A stretch of DNA of 7,226 nt from Muribaculaceae bacterium (GTDB taxonomy: Bacteria; Bacteroidota; Bacteroidia; Bacteroidales; Muribaculaceae), in contig JAHHQT010000091.1 in assembly GCA_020026215.1 (NCBI GenBank), positions 1 to 7,226 of the forward strand. Direction: 5' to 3'. The notes beneath the pieces were generated by a model. It made no database searches, was not told where the DNA came from, and saw nothing but the letters and a program-made list of their open reading frames with translations. Both the position numbers and the translations under genes were made by a program. Shown piece by piece: positions 1 to 6,887 of the stretch (its first letter is position 1; every line of letters begins with the position of its first letter).

Positions 1-51
1 GCATATGGGACATCCAACTATGCAAGAAAATGATACCGCTAAATTAACGCC

Positions 52-83
52 TACAAAATCTCGCATTAATGCGAGATTTTGTA
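52..83. terminator. Perfect 32-bp palindrome after cas2, probable bidirectional intrinsic terminator
   Basis: The two 16-base halves are exact reverse complements. The core is a TCTCGC/GCGAGA stem with a small ATTAAT centre, flanked by AAAA on one side and TTTT on the other, so either strand gives a GC stem followed by a short U run. It starts 2 bases after the cas2 stop codon, which is where an operon-end terminator is expected. Its symmetry would also serve a convergent plus-strand transcript arriving from outside the window. The U run is only four bases, so strength is uncertain; a palindromic protein-binding site is an alternative. Confidence 0.7.
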
Positions 84-85
84 TT

Positions 86-418
86 CTAGAACAACTCCAA
101 TTGCTGTCCCGGCGTATTGACATCTTGCACTTTCTTTCCATAAAAAAGCTCTATATCTCCAAATTGTTTATCTGTAATACACATGATTCCGACATGCCCA
201 AATTCTGGGAGAAATGATTTAACTCTTTTTATATGTACTGCTGCATTCTCACTACTGCCACAATGACGCACATAAATGGAAAACTGAAACATCGTAAAAC
301 CATCCTTTTGTAGATTCTTTCTGAAATCGGCATAAGCCTTTTTTTCTTTCTTAGTCTCAGTTGGCAAATCAAAAAGAACAAGCACCCACATAATACGATA
401 TTCATTAAAACGATCCAT
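86..418 (-). CDS. cas2: CRISPR-associated endoribonuclease/integrase subunit Cas2 (type II-C)
   Basis: This 110-aa protein has the length and ferredoxin-like pattern of Cas2. The first beta strand ends in the motif VLVLFDLPTE with the conserved acidic residue at D17, followed by a basic helix and the segment FSIYVRHC typical of Bacteroidetes II-C Cas2. In the family, a Cas2 dimer bridges two Cas1 dimers and acts as the structural core of the spacer-integration complex; its nuclease activity is usually dispensable. The ATG at 418 lies 3 bases after the cas1 stop, so the two are almost certainly co-translated. An internal Met at residue 10 is a possible later start, but the first nine residues (MDRFNEYRI) look like those of relatives I recall, so I keep the upstream start. 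The gene is complete and is the last of the operon, ending just before a palindromic terminator. Confidence 0.95.
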   Translation of the reverse strand: MDRFNEYRIMWVLVLFDLPTETKKEKKAYADFRKNLQKDGFTMFQFSIYVRHCGSSENAAVHIKRVKSFLPEFGHVGIMCITDKQFGDIELFYGKKVQDVNTPGQQLELF

Positions 419-421
419 AAT

Positions 422-1354
422 CTATCGTTCGGGATAGGAAATTCTCCGAAGCTCTCCATTGAAACATTTATAAAGTGAAGCAGTAGTTTGCCCTACCGCA
501 ACCATCAACGGACTGCGCTTACCTCCAATTATCACTTCTAATGTCGGAACAGTCAGTAATCGAGTTTTCATCTCTTTTGTCAACTCCGCATTTTTTCCAT
601 ACTCTTGTATCAAACTAAACACTAACTCATCCACATAAGGACGATAAGGTTCCATTATATCGTCCGCCAAACAATAAGCGTTGTAGCGATTGTGATGATG
701 GATACCCAACGTAGGAAGCAACCCGCTTATTACCAACCCACGCGCCACCACCGCACGAAGAATGGCATATCCATAGTTTAACAAGTTGTTGGGAGGAATT
801 CCCTCACGTTCCCGAGTGAAACTATCAACATCTGAGAATAAAGACTTCCAATAATATGCAGCAGCGCGTGCTTCCAAATTGTCAGGATCGCCACTACGCA
901 CATTGGTAGCCCAAATACGCATACACTTTACTTCCTCGTCCATACAATCTTTAAGCACAGATGCCTGATTGTTGATTTTCGCTTGAATAGTTTGTTGCCA
1001 GAGTTGTTTCTTCAAAGGAAGCGAAGTATCCAATTGTTTACGAAAACGCTCATTCTGCGTAGTATTTCCATAAAGAGGAAGCATTAATCCGACTGGCATA
1101 CTCCTGCTATCACAAGTGATTACGGAACAGTTGTTCTCAAGCAAAGCCTCCAGCACACCGGAAGTGATAGTTATCTGCTTGTTATCCAACACGACGATTC
1201 CAATATCCTCTATAGGTTTCGTTACTTCCGCCTGCTTTTTCAACGTTTCCGGCAAAACCGTTGCTTTTTCTACATCAGGCAGTTTAATAACTAGCTGCGC
1301 ATTTCGTAACGATAGATAAACCGGATTTCCGAAATAAAGTGTTTTCTTAATCAT
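422..1354 (-). CDS. cas1: CRISPR-associated endonuclease Cas1 (type II-C)
   Basis: This 310-aa protein is a full-length Cas1, the metal-dependent integrase that inserts new spacers at the leader end of the array together with Cas2. It opens with MIKKTLYFGNP, the usual start of II-C Cas1, followed by a beta-rich N-terminal domain to about residue 85 and then the alpha-helical catalytic domain. The metal-binding triad is visible: E161 in NLEARAAAYYW, H219/H220 in GIHHHNRYN, and the acidic pair D231/D232 with E235 in LADDIMEPYRP. The coding sequence is open and undamaged. Its ATG lies inside the last 8 bases of the RhuM pseudogene (ATGATTAA overlap), which suggests translation was once coupled to that gene. 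I see no convincing promoter directly upstream, so expression probably depends on read-through from cas9. Confidence 0.97.
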   Translation of the reverse strand: MIKKTLYFGNPVYLSLRNAQLVIKLPDVEKATVLPETLKKQAEVTKPIEDIGIVVLDNKQITITSGVLEALLENNCSVITCDSRSMPVGLMLPLYGNTTQNERFRKQLDTSLPLKKQLWQQTIQAKINNQASVLKDCMDEEVKCMRIWATNVRSGDPDNLEARAAAYYWKSLFSDVDSFTREREGIPPNNLLNYGYAILRAVVARGLVISGLLPTLGIHHHNRYNAYCLADDIMEPYRPYVDELVFSLIQEYGKNAELTKEMKTRLLTVPTLEVIIGGKRSPLMVAVGQTTASLYKCFNGELRRISYPER

Positions 1355-2373
1355 GACTCATTCCTTTTAAAAGTTTGTCAAAGTTCAATTTGTAGCTCTG
1401 AAGTTGTCTAACATGGAATTTGTCATATTCCTGTTCCGCTAATGCCTTGGCAATCTCATAGCTCACCCGTCCGCTATGTTGTAGGACGGCTTATTCGTTG
1501 AACTGCAAAAATGCGTCCAACTTTTTCACCCAATCTCTCGTGTACATCACTTGTCCTTTTTTTTGCTTGACGCTCCGCATAATCCAAATACATCGAAACA
1601 ATGCGGTTCAAATCATCCATTTCCATTTCATTGAGATAGTTCTTTGCAATAGAAACATCCGGATTGCGTATCATTCCGTTGGGTGCATTCTTCCAAGTAG
1701 TTAATGCCATATTAGGCTTATCAGCGTCCACACGAGAAACAATAATCTCAACCGCCGTTTGCCTGGAAATTGCCCAATGCAACTTATTCTGAACAATTGC
1801 AAAAAACTTCTTAGTAACATCGCTACCCGCTTCATAGTCGGCACTGCATTACGAATAAATATCGGTTATTTTCTGATAGAAGCGTTGTTCGTTGCCACGA
1901 ATGTCACGAATACGGGCTAACTGTTCTTCGAAATAATCCTTACCAAACAACATTTGCGGATTCTTCAATCGCTCATCGTTCATGGCACCCCCCTTAATCA
2001 GATATTCTTTCAGCACACTGTTCGCCCAAATTCCAAATTGTGTGGCTTGAATACTGTTGACACGGTAGCCTACGGATAAGATAGCGTCGAGATTGTAAAA
2101 CTCAATCTGTCTTGTGACCTGCCCTGTGCCTTCGATTTGAACTTGTGCAAAAATTGCACAAGTTACCCCTTTTGATAATTCCCCGCTTTTATATACATTC
2201 TTCAGATGTTCAGTTACTATGCTTCTGTCCACTCCAAACAATTGTGCGATCTTGTCTTGCGGTAGCCAAACCGTCTCATTAAAAATATAGATTTCGACTT
2301 TCACCTCTCCATTGCTGTTTTTATAGAGAAAGAAATCAGATGGAATTGGAGGATTATTATTGTTTTTGTCCAT
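1347..2373 (-). pseudogene. rhuM: RhuM-family protein gene, disrupted, inserted between cas9 and cas1
   Basis: The reading frame starts at 2373 (MDKNNNNPPIPSD) and gives 174 aa that look like the N-terminal half of the Virulence_RhuM family. A helix-turn-helix-like stretch, WLPQDKIAQLFGVDRS, is followed by the family segments QIEFYNLDAILSVGYRVNS and FGIWANSVLKEYLIKG. A TAA at 1851-1849 stops it after KITDIYS, but the same frame continues with CSADYEAG and FFAIVQNKLHWAI. A run of eight A on the coding strand (plus positions 1557-1564) then shifts the frame; with seven A it reads on as MYTRDWVKKLDAFLQFNE. A second TAA at 1493-1491 is followed in frame by VSYEIAKALAEQEYDKF and the true end LLKGMSHD at 1347. 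Corrected for the extra base, the gene is 1026 bases, about 341 codons, the usual size for the family. The first stop is one change from CAA. The role of RhuM proteins is unsettled; they often sit inside restriction-modification and other defence operons. A truncated 174-aa product could still be made. Confidence 0.9.
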
Positions 2374-2388
2374 AAATCATTCATTATA

Positions 2389-5300
2389 TTAATATTCTCC
2401 TACCGACACTATCTGGCCGATGTGATTAACACGGACTTTAACAATAGTGTCCAGGCCTTTTGAGCTACGAAAATCTATCCATGTAATACCTCTCAAAATA
2501 GAACTTGTATCCTTAATTGTTGTTTCTAGATGGTGTCTAAAAACATAATTCTTAAGAGAGAATTTCTGTACCCTAAACAAATTAGGACTTATCAACCCAT
2601 AATTCTCCACATCAAGTAAATCGATCTCTTTCGGATTAAATCCAGTCTTTTCATTTGGAAAAACAAAATACTCGTTTTGTTTCATACTGAAAAGGAATTG
2701 CCAGCCTTCAGTCGTTTTATAATCCTTGTCAATAATCGGCAGACCAAGATTTGCCCTTGTCACTGCTTCAAAGAAACTAACCACAACTTCCTCCAGTTCA
2801 TACTTGGGATTGCCAGCTTCGTCAACCACTAATTGTCCCCTCTTATCTATAACTGGTCTATAATAAACTGCCACATGATGATTATTGCCTGTATTAACAA
2901 AATCCACAGGAATATTTCTACCATTCTCATCCAATATAGGTTTACCGTCCTTATCCTTTTTCACATGTAATGACTGCGCATTACTGATTCCTGAAATTGT
3001 AACTCGCTTAATAGATATACCTTTCTCTTTATTCAGCCAAATAGGATTTTTATCAAGATTGGAGAATGCTTTTTTTGCATCATTGCCATACTCGTTTAAT
3101 CTGTCAATTAGTATTTTACGGACACCTACATCTATTACCTTATCAACTTTTAAATCAGGAGAGATTTCCTTACGTATAGTATAAATCGCTTCAAGTGTTA
3201 CAATTTTCACTTTTTCAGGCACTTTCCTCATTTGTTCCTTATCTAACCATATGGGCTGTTTATCCAGCGAATTCTTACCGGCAAACGCTTTCTTCGGATC
3301 ATTATCATTTTCATACAAACGTTTCAACAATGCATCCCTATAAGCTGACTTGCTTACAGTTCCAATTTTTCTCATATCAAACGAAGCATTAACCTTTTCT
3401 TCTTTTGTCAGATATTGCTTGCCACTACCATAGATTGTTTCTAAATGCAACTGCCCACGTGGTGTCTGTTGCATATTCTTGTTCACGCCACCCTTTTTCC
3501 TTGTCTTGTTAATATTACCCGTAATGACCTTGTTCTTCGCTTTAATCGAAATCAAAGTATTTTCCAGATGCTTTTTAGCTTCTGCGCGAAACTCTCTCAA
3601 TGGCATGGGCGCAATCGCTCTGCCATTTTGAAAATATTTGTTCTTTATTGCATGCTCATTTGCATTAGGATCCAGACTGGCATTTTTGTTATTAAAATAC
3701 TGAATGAATACATCCTTTGTAAATGCTACCGTCAACGCATCCATCGCATGATGACGATGATCATTCCGTTTCGTCCAATCCTTGATTCTACCTATTTGCC
3801 TTCCATCTCTATCTTCAAAATATTCAACCAGACCTAATGCCTTATACTTTTCCCAGTTCAATTCTTTCATCACATCAATCAATTGCCAATCTTCACGCAA
3901 CTTGTCAGTTACTGATCCACTTGTAGCAACCACACGATGCGAAATTTCATTCAACATGGACAAAGCCTTTTTGGCAATATACTGCGTATTACGTAGGTCA
4001 CGTTCAATAAAGCCGTCAGGAATATCCTGCTCAGCCATTTTCAGTTTATTGTATTTTGTTTTCGATATTTTCCCCGACTTAAACAAGTCTTCGATATTAT
4101 TTAAATAGTGTTCTAAACTATTGTCAGCTCCGCTTTCACCAAATTTTTCTTTCACAAAATCATACGCTGTTTTATTCCCTTTTTCAATATTTACACTACG
4201 AGCTTCAAGTGTTTTATTAGAAAAACTATCATCGAAAAGCCGTGCTTGCGGAATGATATGTTCAATATCAAATTCTTTACTAAACAGTTTTTCTCGTGAA
4301 ATATACGTATTAGAATAAAGTGTTTTATACCCACACGACTCTAACTCTTTGTAAAGTTTGTAACGCAAAATATCAGTACGGCTTACATTGGTTAAACCAA
4401 ACTCAGTCTGTAAAAGTGTCTTATATTCCTCATGCGCTTTGGTAGTTTGTGCAATAGATTTAGTCAGTTCTTCACGCTCTTTGGCATTCTTCTTCAACTC
4501 ACGAGCAAGTTCTACACGTATTTCATCCGGTTTACCGTAAATGTCTATAATGACATTAATAACGTTTACCATCTGATTCAGAATCTTTTCCACCACAGGA
4601 TTGTGCAAACTATTCTTGGGAAGAAGCATAAGTCTGTCTTTCAACACCTTATTTGCTATCTCTTCCCTGGTTAATGACGATTCTGAATGCCTGTATCCGG
4701 CATATACACAAGCCACATCATACCGATTACCTTCTTTCAAATGAGGTAGAATCTTATGAATAGCCTTCGCGCTCAGACTGCCATAATCATCTTGAAAAGA
4801 AACATTTGCTAGTATAGTAGCATATTCTTTTTCAAAGCCATATAGTTCTGTCATCTTTTGAATCAAACGACCGTTTCCTGTTGGTGTATTGTCCCCCTCA
4901 AAAGAATACAATAAATGCCAGAGTTTGTAATAAGGCTGATTGTCTAACTCTTCATTCGAGTTGAAACCTAGAATGTCCGTATTCCAATTAAGAAGATCAA
5001 AGACTGCTTTTATATACTCAACAACCTTCTCAACCGGTTTCTTGAAGTCAACTGGTTCATGCCCAGACATCTCAATCATTTTACTGTAGGCCTGAAACAA
5101 CGCATATCCCGTTTTATTACCATCAATCGTTTTAAAATTTAAATCCAATTCTTGTGGATTATCAAACAACAATTTTAAAACTTCAGACTTCGTCATCTTA
5201 TCACGAATAAAAAGTTCTTGGGCAAGCAATTCTTTTTCTTCTTGACATAAACGACGGCTACCATTCAGTTCTAATTGTTCCGCATCGTTAAGTTCCTCAA

Positions 5301-6699
5301 AAAGAGCAGAATAATTCTCCTTCAGTTTTCTTCGTTTCCTTTTCTTTCCGACAACAGTTACTTCTATATTGTTTAATATCTGCCATATTTTAAATTCTTG
5401 AAACAAGGGAGAAGAACGGGATATCACCCTATTACCTACAGTTTTAATCTTTTTCTTACCATCTATATCTACCTCTATCTGCCGACTTTCAAACTCGCAA
5501 AAACCGATTAATCCTTTCTGACTCTTCAGTCTGCGTTGATAGAAAATGATAATATCACGGATTTCTTTTTTCAGTTCCTCTGTCAGTTCTTTATGATATA
5601 CAGCTTGCTTTTCCCAAAGCATATTAAACTCATCCAAATAATCTTGGCGATAGAATACCATATTTCGCAAGCTCGCATTGGGATTCTTATCCAGCATTTC
5701 CATTTGATACTGCCCGACAGTCTGTTTATTGAAGTACAACTCCTTACTCCTATCACTGATTGCGCCGAGATAACCGCTTGAGTTATTGATTTGGGTATTC
5801 ATTTCTTGGAAAACAATAACCAATTGTTCCAACGACAACTTTTCCTTCAAACCATTTACCCGCCATTGCAGATTCTCTCTTTTCGCTTCATCCCTTTTCC
5901 GTTTACTATAAATACCTTCCAACTTATGTTCTCTTTCTTGTTGTTCTGTTTTGCCTTTCTCTTTGTTCCATTCCGTATAGTTTTCTTTCCAAACGAAATA
6001 TTTGGCACAAATAGCCCAAACAGCATCACGTTTTTTCCCTCTCAACTCTTCTTTTAATACATCAGTAAGAATCTCCGGATAATATTCTTTTTGTTTTTCC
6101 CAAATTCTGTCAAGTTCATTCTGCAAATCAGAACGATAAAAATCGGGCAAAAATTTCTTACCAGCATCAAGAAGTTGCAGGCATAATTCACCAGGTGTAA
6201 GGTTATTGTTATAAAGTTCACGAGCTATATCCATACCGTCAATCAACGTACCTTCTTCCACTCCCTTTGCTTTCCTGCTACTTTTATAACCCCGTTTCTT
6301 GTTAATCATGAGCAATACACGCGCAAACTCTTCCAACGAGATTTCCTCTGTTACCGCCTTCGCCCTTAATCGGTATGTCTCAAAAGTTGTTCGGTTACCA
6401 TTTTCCGAAAGTATTGTATCTTCTGTTATCAATTTGTGTTCTTTCAACACTTCCGTCAAAGTTTCACGACGAAGTTTGTAACGTTGTAGATTACGCCTCA
6501 TTCCTCTCTTAAGTGTTCTATCTGCGTTAGTCGTAATACTCTTTCCTTTCTCGAAGTTGGTCAATTCATCTACTGTCAGAGGATTTACTCTCACACCAAG
6601 CTTAACAATTGACGATCTCTCGTCTTTATTTTCCGCCTCGTTCACCAATGCCCAACCGATACTATTAGTACCCAAATCCAATCCCAATATCCTTTTCAT
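2389..6699 (-). CDS. cas9: CRISPR-associated endonuclease Cas9 (type II-C, Bacteroidetes type)
   Basis: This 1436-aa protein is the RNA-guided DNA endonuclease of the locus. RuvC-I lies at the N terminus (ILGLDLGTNSIGW, catalytic D8), followed by the arginine-rich bridge helix at about residues 60-80. A long recognition lobe runs to about 700. RuvC-II is DEIRVELARE with E730. The HNH domain around 800-850 carries DIEHIIPQ with catalytic H814 and supporting N837. RuvC-III is HRHHAMDALTVA with H984 and D987. The residue before the HNH histidine is Glu (E813) rather than the commoner Asp, a substitution I recall in other Bacteroidetes Cas9s. From about 1050 comes the wedge and PAM-interacting region, including GNNHHVAVYYRP near 1271-1282 and a duplicated motif at 1120-1155 and 1193-1225. 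All catalytic residues are present and the frame is open. The ATG at 6699 is supported by the RuvC-I motif starting at residue 4 and a promoter about 30 bases upstream. The stop lies 15 bases before the RhuM start. The absence of csn2 and cas4 and the order cas9 (RhuM) cas1 cas2 fit subtype II-C. Confidence 0.98.
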   Translation of the reverse strand: MKRILGLDLGTNSIGWALVNEAENKDERSSIVKLGVRVNPLTVDELTNFEKGKSITTNADRTLKRGMRRNLQRYKLRRETLTEVLKEHKLITEDTILSENGNRTTFETYRLRAKAVTEEISLEEFARVLLMINKKRGYKSSRKAKGVEEGTLIDGMDIARELYNNNLTPGELCLQLLDAGKKFLPDFYRSDLQNELDRIWEKQKEYYPEILTDVLKEELRGKKRDAVWAICAKYFVWKENYTEWNKEKGKTEQQEREHKLEGIYSKRKRDEAKRENLQWRVNGLKEKLSLEQLVIVFQEMNTQINNSSGYLGAISDRSKELYFNKQTVGQYQMEMLDKNPNASLRNMVFYRQDYLDEFNMLWEKQAVYHKELTEELKKEIRDIIIFYQRRLKSQKGLIGFCEFESRQIEVDIDGKKKIKTVGNRVISRSSPLFQEFKIWQILNNIEVTVVGKKRKRRKLKENYSALFEELNDAEQLELNGSRRLCQEEKELLAQELFIRDKMTKSEVLKLLFDNPQELDLNFKTIDGNKTGYALFQAYSKMIEMSGHEPVDFKKPVEKVVEYIKAVFDLLNWNTDILGFNSNEELDNQPYYKLWHLLYSFEGDNTPTGNGRLIQKMTELYGFEKEYATILANVSFQDDYGSLSAKAIHKILPHLKEGNRYDVACVYAGYRHSESSLTREEIANKVLKDRLMLLPKNSLHNPVVEKILNQMVNVINVIIDIYGKPDEIRVELARELKKNAKEREELTKSIAQTTKAHEEYKTLLQTEFGLTNVSRTDILRYKLYKELESCGYKTLYSNTYISREKLFSKEFDIEHIIPQARLFDDSFSNKTLEARSVNIEKGNKTAYDFVKEKFGESGADNSLEHYLNNIEDLFKSGKISKTKYNKLKMAEQDIPDGFIERDLRNTQYIAKKALSMLNEISHRVVATSGSVTDKLREDWQLIDVMKELNWEKYKALGLVEYFEDRDGRQIGRIKDWTKRNDHRHHAMDALTVAFTKDVFIQYFNNKNASLDPNANEHAIKNKYFQNGRAIAPMPLREFRAEAKKHLENTLISIKAKNKVITGNINKTRKKGGVNKNMQQTPRGQLHLETIYGSGKQYLTKEEKVNASFDMRKIGTVSKSAYRDALLKRLYENDNDPKKAFAGKNSLDKQPIWLDKEQMRKVPEKVKIVTLEAIYTIRKEISPDLKVDKVIDVGVRKILIDRLNEYGNDAKKAFSNLDKNPIWLNKEKGISIKRVTISGISNAQSLHVKKDKDGKPILDENGRNIPVDFVNTGNNHHVAVYYRPVIDKRGQLVVDEAGNPKYELEEVVVSFFEAVTRANLGLPIIDKDYKTTEGWQFLFSMKQNEYFVFPNEKTGFNPKEIDLLDVENYGLISPNLFRVQKFSLKNYVFRHHLETTIKDTSSILRGITWIDFRSSKGLDTIVKVRVNHIGQIVSVGEY

Positions 6700-6725
6700 A
6701 CTTAACTCATTTTATCACAACACCC

Positions 6726-6755
6726 CAAATATATTAATATTTTTCCATAAATAAA
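6726..6755 (-). promoter_or_regulatory. Predicted cas9 operon promoter, Bacteroidetes -33/-7 type
   Basis: On the minus strand, TATATTTG (6733-6726) matches the Bacteroidetes -7 consensus TAnnTTTG exactly. Eighteen bases upstream is TTTA (6755-6752), one base off the -33 element TTTG, at about the expected spacing. Transcription would begin near 6719-6721, giving a leader of roughly 20 bases before the cas9 ATG. There is no Shine-Dalgarno-like sequence close to the start codon, which is normal for Bacteroidetes. The region is AT-rich, so chance matches are possible. Confidence 0.6.
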
Positions 6756-6777
6756 CATGATAATAAAAATTATTCAT

Positions 6778-6785
6778 TATCTTTG
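6778..6785 (+). promoter_or_regulatory. Predicted tracrRNA promoter -7 box (TATCTTTG)
   Basis: TATCTTTG matches TAnnTTTG exactly and lies just upstream of the anti-repeat, so the transcript would start near 6790 with the first anti-repeat bases. No TTTG is seen at the usual -33 distance, so the upstream element is weak or absent. From memory, the same octamer occurs within the 47-base CRISPR repeat of Bacteroides II-C systems. Confidence 0.55.
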
Positions 6786-6789
6786 GGTC

Positions 6790-6868
6790 ACTAATTTGAA
6801 GCAAATCACAATAAGGACTATTCCGTTGTGAAAACATTTAGGATGGGGCATTTGCCTCGTCCTTTTTT
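6790..6868 (+). ncRNA. tracrRNA, divergent from cas9
   Basis: This RNA pairs with the CRISPR repeat part of pre-crRNA, permits RNase III processing, and loads Cas9. The anti-repeat is about 6790-6812 (ACTAATTTGAAGCAAATCAC and the following bases). It is the near-exact complement of a repeat starting GTTGTGATTTGC, which I recall for Bacteroides II-C arrays, with one base fewer in the AA(A)GC part. It is followed by AATAAGG and a small nexus hairpin, GGA (6815-6817) pairing with TCC (6822-6824), then TGAAAAC. This layout closely resembles the Neisseria II-C tracrRNA order (ACAATAAGG, CCGT, TGAAAA). The RNA ends in a 10-bp hairpin with a T run (6840-6868). Predicted length is about 79 nt. The 5' end is inferred from the promoter box and the 3' end from the terminator. 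Confidence 0.87.
6840..6868 (+). terminator. Intrinsic terminator of the tracrRNA
   Basis: AGGATGGGGC (6840-6849) pairs with GCCTCGTCCT (6854-6863) over ten positions, including two G-U wobbles, around an ATTT loop. TTTTT follows directly. This is a textbook Rho-independent terminator and fixes the tracrRNA 3' end; the hairpin doubles as the 3' structural element of the mature RNA. Confidence 0.87.
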
Positions 6869-6887
6869 GTGCTACTAAAGTCTCCAG

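Noticed and set aside
5..217. 70-codon plus-strand frame at the left edge
   Set aside because: It crosses the palindrome and runs antisense to cas2. A convergent gene may end around 33 or 45 in other frames, but too little sequence is present to recognise it.
229..459. 76-codon minus-strand frame overlapping cas2 and the end of cas1
   Set aside because: It is another frame of cas2, which is clearly the real gene.
1371..1386. GAACTTTG as a possible cas1 promoter -7 box on the minus strand
   Set aside because: It has one mismatch to TAnnTTTG at the important first T, has no -33 partner that I can see, and lies in RhuM coding sequence.
1474..1782. 102-codon frame with a TTG start
   Set aside because: It is the middle of the RhuM pseudogene in the same frame as the upstream part, and its last ~23 codons are out-of-frame readings after the A8 shift.
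1491..1851. Stop-codon recoding to give full-length RhuM
   Set aside because: Two ordinary TAA stops plus a frameshift would all have to be bypassed, and no recoding signal is visible; decay is the simpler reading.
4245..4275. HNH Glu813 as a sign of an inactive Cas9
   Set aside because: The catalytic His814 and Asn837 are present and Glu before the His is, as far as I recall, normal in Bacteroidetes Cas9s.
2885..6754. Several plus-strand open frames of 60-130 codons across cas9
   Set aside because: They are antisense to a fully conserved Cas9, have no recognisable domains or promoters, and fit the expected shadow of an AT-rich coding strand.
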